Positions 59,293 through 64,000 of a DNA stretch of 64,000 nt are shown here, one piece after another. Under the pieces are notes generated by a model. It made no database searches. It had not been told where the DNA came from and saw only the letters and a list, made by a program, of their open reading frames with translations. This stretch comes from Zestomonas carbonaria (GTDB lineage: Bacteria; Pseudomonadota; Gammaproteobacteria; Pseudomonadales; Pseudomonadaceae). The stretch's first letter is position 1. Each line of letters opens with the position of its first letter. The position numbers and the translations under genes are program-made. Where the stretch lies: NCBI RefSeq assembly GCF_904061905.1, contig NZ_CAJFCI010000016.1, forward strand, positions 1 through 64,000, in the 5' to 3' direction.

Positions 59293-59650
59293 GATCGTGC
59301 TCCGGTTGCTCGGGCGGAATTGCCCGGAACCGGCGCCAGCACGGCGCAGCGCAAGCAGTCAGGGGGCGAAGCCGGCCGCCAGGACGCCAGCGCGCAACGC
59401 GCGCGCCGCCCTTGACGGCGAGAACGCCGTGGTACGGTGAAGGGAAACAGCAAGACCGCTCCATGCCATACACGCCCCCCGGCAAGTGGAGCGCGCAGGC
59501 CCACCAGGGCCGGAGGCGTTAGGGATCAAAGCCGGATGGCCACAACTCGATACGAGGCGCGGGGCGTGACCCCCAAGCCCAACGGCGAAACGCAGAGACG
59601 CACAAAATGAAAAAATCGGGTAAAACTTGCAACAAAGACTGGAGGGGGCT
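59293..59650. other. structured non-coding leader between radC and the AAA_13 gene
   Basis: No gene is supported in this 358-bp divergent region. It contains the second copy of the leader element (59491-59533) and a CCTTGACGGC segment like that in the 57.5-kb leader, then an A-rich stretch (59604-59640) with ribosome-binding site GGAGGGGG directly before the ATG at 59651. Confidence 0.5.
59491..59533 (+). repeat. leader element, copy B (possible structured RNA)
   Basis: GCGCGCAGGCCC-ACCA-GGGCCGGAGGCGTT, written here with its loop, then AGGGAT and AAGCC; it matches copy A (57665-57717) on both sides of a shorter loop. It lies about 120 bp before the AAA_13 gene start. Confidence 0.55.
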
Positions 59651-62299
59651 ATGTCGATACTGCAAGAAATTCTGGCTTGGACTCAGGGATTGCCAGCTTG
59701 GCAAAGCGATGCCGTCGCACGCCTGCTGGCGAAGCAGACATTGACGATGGATGACAACGAAGATCTATTCGCGCTGCTTAAGCTGGCACATGGAATTCCC
59801 GATCCGAAGGGCCGTCAGCCTAAACCCCTAACGGCCGACCAGATTCCTGCGCCCGTTGCGGTGGCGACGCACATCGAGCTGGTCGCAATGAAGAACATGA
59901 GAAACGTCAATGCGATTGCAGAGAATCAGCGCTTGCCTTTCAATGCAACAGGTATGACCGTCATCTACGGAGATAACGGTTCTGGCAAATCAGGATATTC
60001 GAGGGTGCTCAAGCGCGCCTGCCGCGCTCGCGACCGAACTGAAGCGATCCATCCCAATGCCCACCTCCCCGCTGGTCAAGCCGGCGTCCCAGAGGCGACC
60101 TTTGAAATCTTGGTGGACGGTGTTGCGAAGGACGTGCAATGGACGCATGGCAAGGTAGCTCCCCCTGAATTGTCGTCATTGGCAGTCTTCGACACGCGCT
60201 GTGCACGCGCCTATCTGGACAGTGAAGACGATTTCTCTTACGTACCTTACGGGCTCGATGTATTTGAGGCGTTGGCGAAAGTCTGCAAGCAGTTGAAGGC
60301 TATGGTCGAAGCTGAGCAGATGCAGTCCGCTGCCGACCTTACTGCATTTTCCCCGTTGCAGGGCGATACTCTGGTCGGCAAGCTGATTTCCTCACTGTCC
60401 GCAAAGACAACTCAGGCCCAGATCGACGCGCTAGCCAACTTGACCGCAGAAGAATTGGCGCAGCACGCCGAATTGGAAAAGAGCCTGCAAGAGAACAATC
60501 CGAAGGATAAGGCAGCTCAACTGCGCTTGCAGGCTCGCCGTGTCACAACCATCGCGACAAGCGCGACCAGCAAAGGCGCGCTGGTAGACCATCCCGTCGT
60601 CGAAAAGCTGCGCAGTTTGGCGGACAGCTATCGCACAGCGCAGGCAGCAGCCGCGCTTGCTGCCAAAGAATTCAAGGAAGGCGAAGATCTTCTGCCGGGC
60701 ACCGGGGGAGAGGTTTGGCGCGAGCTGTTCGACGCCGCTCGCAAGTTTTCCGTCGAGTCACATCCGGACAAGGCGTTTCCCGACCTAGGCACAGATGCAC
60801 CTTGTCCGCTATGCCAGCAGCCCTTGGCCGAAGGCGCTACTCGCTTGCTGCGTTTTGAGGCATTCATCCAGCAAGAAGCCGAGAAGACTTCACAGACACG
60901 TCGGGCCGCACTGTATGCAGAGTACAAGCCTTTCATCGCGCAGAACCTGACGTTGAATCTCGACGATGTGACCTATGGAGAGATTGAAGCGTTGGACCCG
61001 AAGTTGGCAGCGGACGTCAAGGCATTCGAGCCGCTGCTGGCAGCCCGCCAAGAGGCTATCAAGGCGGCTGTGCTCTCACACCAGTGGGAAGGCGTTGCTC
61101 AAGCCCTAGAAAATCCCGCGCCGCGACTTCAAGCGCTGGCCGACAAGCTGAACACTGCGGCAGAAACATTGGAAAAGGCCTCAGACGAGAAGGCCCGCGC
61201 TACCCTCCAGAAGCAGTTCATGGAGCTGAATGCACGGGTCAAGCTGCGAGAGGTCAGAGACGCGGTGGTCACGGCCGTGGGCAAGCTCAGCCATCAAGCG
61301 AAACTTGCGCAGTGCCTATCCGCTGTTAAGACCAATGCCATCTCGCTGAAGGCATCGGACATGGCCGAGAAGGTTGTTTCCAAGGAACTCGCCGAAGCGC
61401 TGAATCGCGAGTTCAAGGCATTGGGGGTTGGTGCGTTGAGCGTATCACTGCAGAGCCGCGCCGACAGAGGCAAGGCGTTGCACAAGCTGAAATTGGAACT
61501 TCCTCAAAGTCGAAGCCCCGGTGACATTCTGAGCGAGGGCGAACAGCGCGCCGTGGCGATCGGCTCCTTCTTGGCTGAAGTCGGGTTGAGCGGTGGCAAA
61601 GGCGGCATCGTCTTTGACGATCCTGTGTCATCGCTCGACCATCGCAGGCGAGAGCGCGTAGCAAAGCGCCTGGCCACCGAAGCCGCGTATCGTCAAGTTG
61701 TAGTGTTCACCCATGACATCTACTTCTTATGTCTCTTGGTGGAGGAGGCCAAAACTGCCGGCGTGGCGATTTCGACTCAAAGCCTGATTCGCCGCGCTGA
61801 GGGGTTTGGCGTCGCCGATCCAGAACTCCCGTTTGAAGGGAAGAATGCAAGTAAGCGGATCGGCGCGCTAAAGGCCCAACAGCAGTCCATCGCCAAGCTG
61901 CACAAGGATGGTGAGGAGCAAGAACACCGAAAGCAAACAATCGATGCCTATTTTCGTTTACGCATGGCGTGGGAGCGTGCTGTCGAAGAAGTCTTGCTGC
62001 GTGAAGTGATCCTCCGATTCCGTAAGGGCGTGGAAACGCAAAGGCTCGCTGGCGTCGTGGTCGATGACGACGACTATGCCCAAGTCAATGCAGGCATGAC
62101 GAAATGCTCGAACTATGCACATGACAAGGCGCTGATGGGTGGAATCGCAGTCCCCGATCCCGATGAGCTTCTCGCCGACATCACAGCGCTGGAAATGTGG
62201 CGGGCGCAGATTGAGAAGCGCGGTGTGGAGACGGCTAAGAAGCGCAAGGCTGCTCCAACCGTTAGTGGGGCGCCCGCAGTGGCCGCAACACCTGGGTGA
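59651..62299 (+). CDS. AAA_13-family ATPase with zinc hook, RloC/PrrC-like candidate anticodon nuclease
   Basis: This 882-residue SMC/Rad50-like ATPase has Walker A YGDNGSGKSG (residues about 106-115), coiled coils around a CPLC zinc-hook motif (Cys385 and Cys388), ABC signature SEGEQRA (628-634), Walker B GGIVFDDPVSSLD (651-663) and an H-loop VVVFTHD. In the C-terminal domain Arg771-x3-Glu775 and His824 (NYAHD) recall the Arg-Glu-His triad of the tRNA-cleaving PrrC/RloC group, although the Glu-His spacing (49) is longer than in PrrC. The start has a strong GGAGG. It is probably a suicidal anti-phage effector; RNase activity is inference. Confidence 0.8.
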   Translation: MSILQEILAWTQGLPAWQSDAVARLLAKQTLTMDDNEDLFALLKLAHGIPDPKGRQPKPLTADQIPAPVAVATHIELVAMKNMRNVNAIAENQRLPFNATGMTVIYGDNGSGKSGYSRVLKRACRARDRTEAIHPNAHLPAGQAGVPEATFEILVDGVAKDVQWTHGKVAPPELSSLAVFDTRCARAYLDSEDDFSYVPYGLDVFEALAKVCKQLKAMVEAEQMQSAADLTAFSPLQGDTLVGKLISSLSAKTTQAQIDALANLTAEELAQHAELEKSLQENNPKDKAAQLRLQARRVTTIATSATSKGALVDHPVVEKLRSLADSYRTAQAAAALAAKEFKEGEDLLPGTGGEVWRELFDAARKFSVESHPDKAFPDLGTDAPCPLCQQPLAEGATRLLRFEAFIQQEAEKTSQTRRAALYAEYKPFIAQNLTLNLDDVTYGEIEALDPKLAADVKAFEPLLAARQEAIKAAVLSHQWEGVAQALENPAPRLQALADKLNTAAETLEKASDEKARATLQKQFMELNARVKLREVRDAVVTAVGKLSHQAKLAQCLSAVKTNAISLKASDMAEKVVSKELAEALNREFKALGVGALSVSLQSRADRGKALHKLKLELPQSRSPGDILSEGEQRAVAIGSFLAEVGLSGGKGGIVFDDPVSSLDHRRRERVAKRLATEAAYRQVVVFTHDIYFLCLLVEEAKTAGVAISTQSLIRRAEGFGVADPELPFEGKNASKRIGALKAQQQSIAKLHKDGEEQEHRKQTIDAYFRLRMAWERAVEEVLLREVILRFRKGVETQRLAGVVVDDDDYAQVNAGMTKCSNYAHDKALMGGIAVPDPDELLADITALEMWRAQIEKRGVETAKKRKAAPTVSGAPAVAATPG

Positions 62300-62972
62300 G
62301 TGGAGTTTCACGAAATTCCCACATGTGCGAATCGTCATGGATAAAGATGGTATCGAACACTGAAAAAGCGCCCATTTCAGCAAGAAGCGGGGCCAAATAC
62401 GATGCCGCTTTGGAGCAGTTGATGGCTGGCAGCGGCCAGTTGTCATACACGATCAACCAGTTGGCGGGGTATCGAACGAAGCCGTCGGCCGTCGCCTTCG
62501 GCATCTTTTCTTTGACGTAGTGGGCCATCGCGGCGGCCCATTCGCGCTCCGGCGAATCGCCACACCACCCTGGGCCTGACTCGTCGGCCTCGATCTCACG
62601 GCGGAGTTCACCGGCCGTCTTTCTGGGTTCCCCAGGCAACACATGGGGAGTGAAGTAGACGTCCGGCCCCAAGCCCTCCTTTTCACGGAGAAAGTCAGCG
62701 CGGGCGATGTTCTCCGGCACAGCTTCAGTGTGCTCGATTCCCACATCGGCCCGGAACATCGCCAAAAGGAAATCCGGCTTGTCAGAATGGGTCAAGGTCA
62801 GCGGGAACGAGAGCTGTTCAACCGGTAGCGTCGCAAGCAGATGCGCGATGCAATAGCGCTCTGCATGGTGGTTCCGGCGCCCCTCCGACCGCGGGGGAAC
62901 ATCGATGTCCAACTCGGCTAGCCTGTCCTTTAGCTCCGCTGGAGTATTTGCCCGCAGGATGATTTCCGACAT
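62262..62972 (-). CDS. uncharacterised 236-residue protein
   Basis: I do not recognise this family. The protein is soluble with an early NHHAERYCIAHLLATL segment and conserved-looking aromatic motifs (DVYFTPHVLPGEPR, WLIVYDNWPLPA and DTIFIHDDSHMWEF). The C-terminal pattern LIVYD...FDTIFIHDDS... is reminiscent of a compact alpha/beta nuclease-like core, but no catalytic set is firmly identifiable. Its last 38 bp overlap the end of the AAA_13 gene on the other strand. It is 7 bp downstream of the next minus-strand gene, so the two are co-transcribed. Confidence 0.7.
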   Translation of the reverse strand: MSEIILRANTPAELKDRLAELDIDVPPRSEGRRNHHAERYCIAHLLATLPVEQLSFPLTLTHSDKPDFLLAMFRADVGIEHTEAVPENIARADFLREKEGLGPDVYFTPHVLPGEPRKTAGELRREIEADESGPGWCGDSPEREWAAAMAHYVKEKMPKATADGFVRYPANWLIVYDNWPLPAINCSKAASYLAPLLAEMGAFSVFDTIFIHDDSHMWEFRETPLTQVLRPLRAPH

Positions 62973-62979
62973 GGGATGG

Positions 62980-63999
62980 TCATGCCTCCTGGTTGGTTGC
63001 TGCGTGATTGCGATGCAGGTCCGACACCACTGCGATCAACCTGTTGATCGGTTCGGCCAGCCGCTTCGGCAATACGCGGTGCTGGGTATGAGTTTTCAGG
63101 TCGGCGATCCAGCGATGCGCAACCCACACATCTTCTTCGGGGTGGTTGTTGTTCACGCCATTGCAATACTTGTAGCCAACGAGCGCATCTGTGTGCGACA
63201 GCAGGATGCGCGCCATCGTCATGTGGAAGCGATGGGCCTGGATATCCGCTGGACCTTTGGGGCGCGGCACGGTCAACCGTAGGCATCGCTGGCTGTTGAA
63301 CTCACTCCAGTCGGGGCCAACGACCTGTCCCGCGCGTTCCAGCATTTTGCGCGACTGTTCGTTCTTGCCATTGACCAGAGCAACGGCGACCGTACCTTTC
63401 GGGTACTCCAGCTTTTCGGCGAGCAAGTTCATCCAGCGCACCAGCTTATTCAGTGTCTCATCGTCGGCAAACACAAGGAACTGATGGCGTTGCTCGTCGT
63501 CCAGAAACGCCGGCAATTGCGCGTAGAGGGGGTACAGCAGGTCGTGGATATAGATGTAGGTCTGCCGGCGTCCTTGCTCGTGGCTCCGCGTGGTTGCGGT
63601 CAGTACCCGCTGTGCCCACTCAGGCGTAAGTTCGTCCAGCGTCATCTCGGTGATGTCGATGGAAATCAGCGGAAATCCGAGCGACTTCCCGATCAGCGCC
63701 TTGCGCCCGTCGAAGGCGTGGCCGAGTTCGATTTCAACGCCGCCCAGCACCATCGGCTCGACCTGGACCGGCGGCCCGAGCACAGCCACGTCGAGCCGGA
63801 ATTTGCTGCCAAACGGCGTCTCCAGGGGATGCTCGGTTGCCACCCGGTCGGCGCCGAGCAACAAGTTGCCTTCCAGCGGATAATCCGACGCATCCGCATC
63901 CTTGAACGCCCACGGCATCGCAAGCCCGGCATTCAAGCGTCGGGAGAGTTCGGCCGCGACACGTTCTTTCGCCCGCCGGTGTTCGGGGCTTTCCTGCAC
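62980..63999 (-). CDS. uncharacterised protein with CoiA/PD-(D/E)XK-like N-terminal region (start may lie outside)
   Basis: The frame is open to the window edge, where the first codon is a GTG, so the true start may be further right. Near residues 69-100 it reads LDVAVLG...GGVEIELGHAFDGRKA, with Asp70, Glu89 and Glu91 arranged like the core of competence-protein-CoiA-type nucleases (D-V-A then I-E-I-x). The remainder contains a helical middle and RFHMTMARILLSHTDALVG. Paired with the 236-residue protein and facing the AAA_13 gene, it may belong to a defence module. The function is not established. Confidence 0.65.
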   Translation of the reverse strand: MQESPEHRRAKERVAAELSRRLNAGLAMPWAFKDADASDYPLEGNLLLGADRVATEHPLETPFGSKFRLDVAVLGPPVQVEPMVLGGVEIELGHAFDGRKALIGKSLGFPLISIDITEMTLDELTPEWAQRVLTATTRSHEQGRRQTYIYIHDLLYPLYAQLPAFLDDEQRHQFLVFADDETLNKLVRWMNLLAEKLEYPKGTVAVALVNGKNEQSRKMLERAGQVVGPDWSEFNSQRCLRLTVPRPKGPADIQAHRFHMTMARILLSHTDALVGYKYCNGVNNNHPEEDVWVAHRWIADLKTHTQHRVLPKRLAEPINRLIAVVSDLHRNHAATNQEA

Positions 64000-64000
64000 G

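Noticed and set aside
59607..59614. ATGAAAAA as a Tn4371-type att core
   Set aside because: It is the reverse complement of the TTTTTCAT core I recall for this family, but an 8-mer in an A-rich leader is expected by chance; no partner copy or integrase is nearby.
1..64000. CRISPR arrays and tRNA genes
   Set aside because: No regularly spaced repeat-spacer series and no tRNA cloverleaf other than the tRNA-like part of ssrA was seen.

Overview
The window is GC-rich DNA from a Pseudomonas-type chromosome. The strongest taxonomic evidence is a complete tmRNA gene (ssrA, 3522-3878) whose tag reading frame encodes ANDDNYALAA, the Pseudomonas tag. Left of it lie the end of an ISL3-like transposase, a small secreted protein and a large hybrid sensor kinase, which look like ordinary host genes.

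Right of ssrA almost everything looks acquired. First (4.2-11.1 kb, minus strand) is a compact aromatic-degradation operon: ferredoxin-type reductase, an M20-like protein, amidase, SDR dehydrogenase, extradiol dioxygenase, meta-cleavage hydrolase and a lipocalin-like protein. No terminal ring-hydroxylating oxygenase is present. Next is a LysR / MFS / aldo-keto reductase / old-yellow-enzyme cassette (11.5-15.9 kb).

From 15.8 kb to the right edge runs the backbone of an integrative and conjugative element resembling the Tn4371 family. It has a trb-type mating apparatus in reverse order (trbI-G-F-L-K-J-E-D-C-B), an RHH regulator and the coupling protein TraG. After an accessory gap come the relaxase, the TraF peptidase, a ribbon-helix-helix protein, ParA, RepA with three iteron-like repeats, an AlpA-type regulator, DUF2285, DUF2958, DUF736, a large ParB, DUF932 and RadC. 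No integrase and no second copy of the ssrA 3' end is visible, so the element probably continues past position 64000. Many backbone genes overlap by ATGA, indicating translational coupling.

Cargo occupies three places in the backbone. Between traG and the relaxase (28.4-42.7 kb) sit an Eex-like lipoprotein, a LysR, a patatin-like lipoprotein, a tam gene broken by one amber codon, an RND multidrug-efflux operon with three SDR genes under a divergent AraC regulator, a relaxase remnant, an HxlR remnant, and an HxlR/SnoaL pair. Between DUF2958 and DUF736 (50.5-53.1 kb) sits a plus-strand three-gene operon (XRE regulator, uncharacterised 419-residue protein, PD-(D/E)XK-like nuclease) that I consider the best candidate for an undescribed defence or restriction system. 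At the right end (59.6-64.0 kb) is an 882-residue AAA_13 ATPase with a CPLC zinc-hook motif and an R-x3-E...H constellation recalling the PrrC/RloC anticodon nucleases, facing two uncharacterised genes.

Several non-coding stretches are unusually structured: four adjacent hairpins at 54.1 kb, three hairpins upstream of the relaxase, a leader element occurring twice (57.67 and 59.49 kb), a 22-bp palindrome at 49.83 kb, and a 10-bp repeat cluster next to ssrA.
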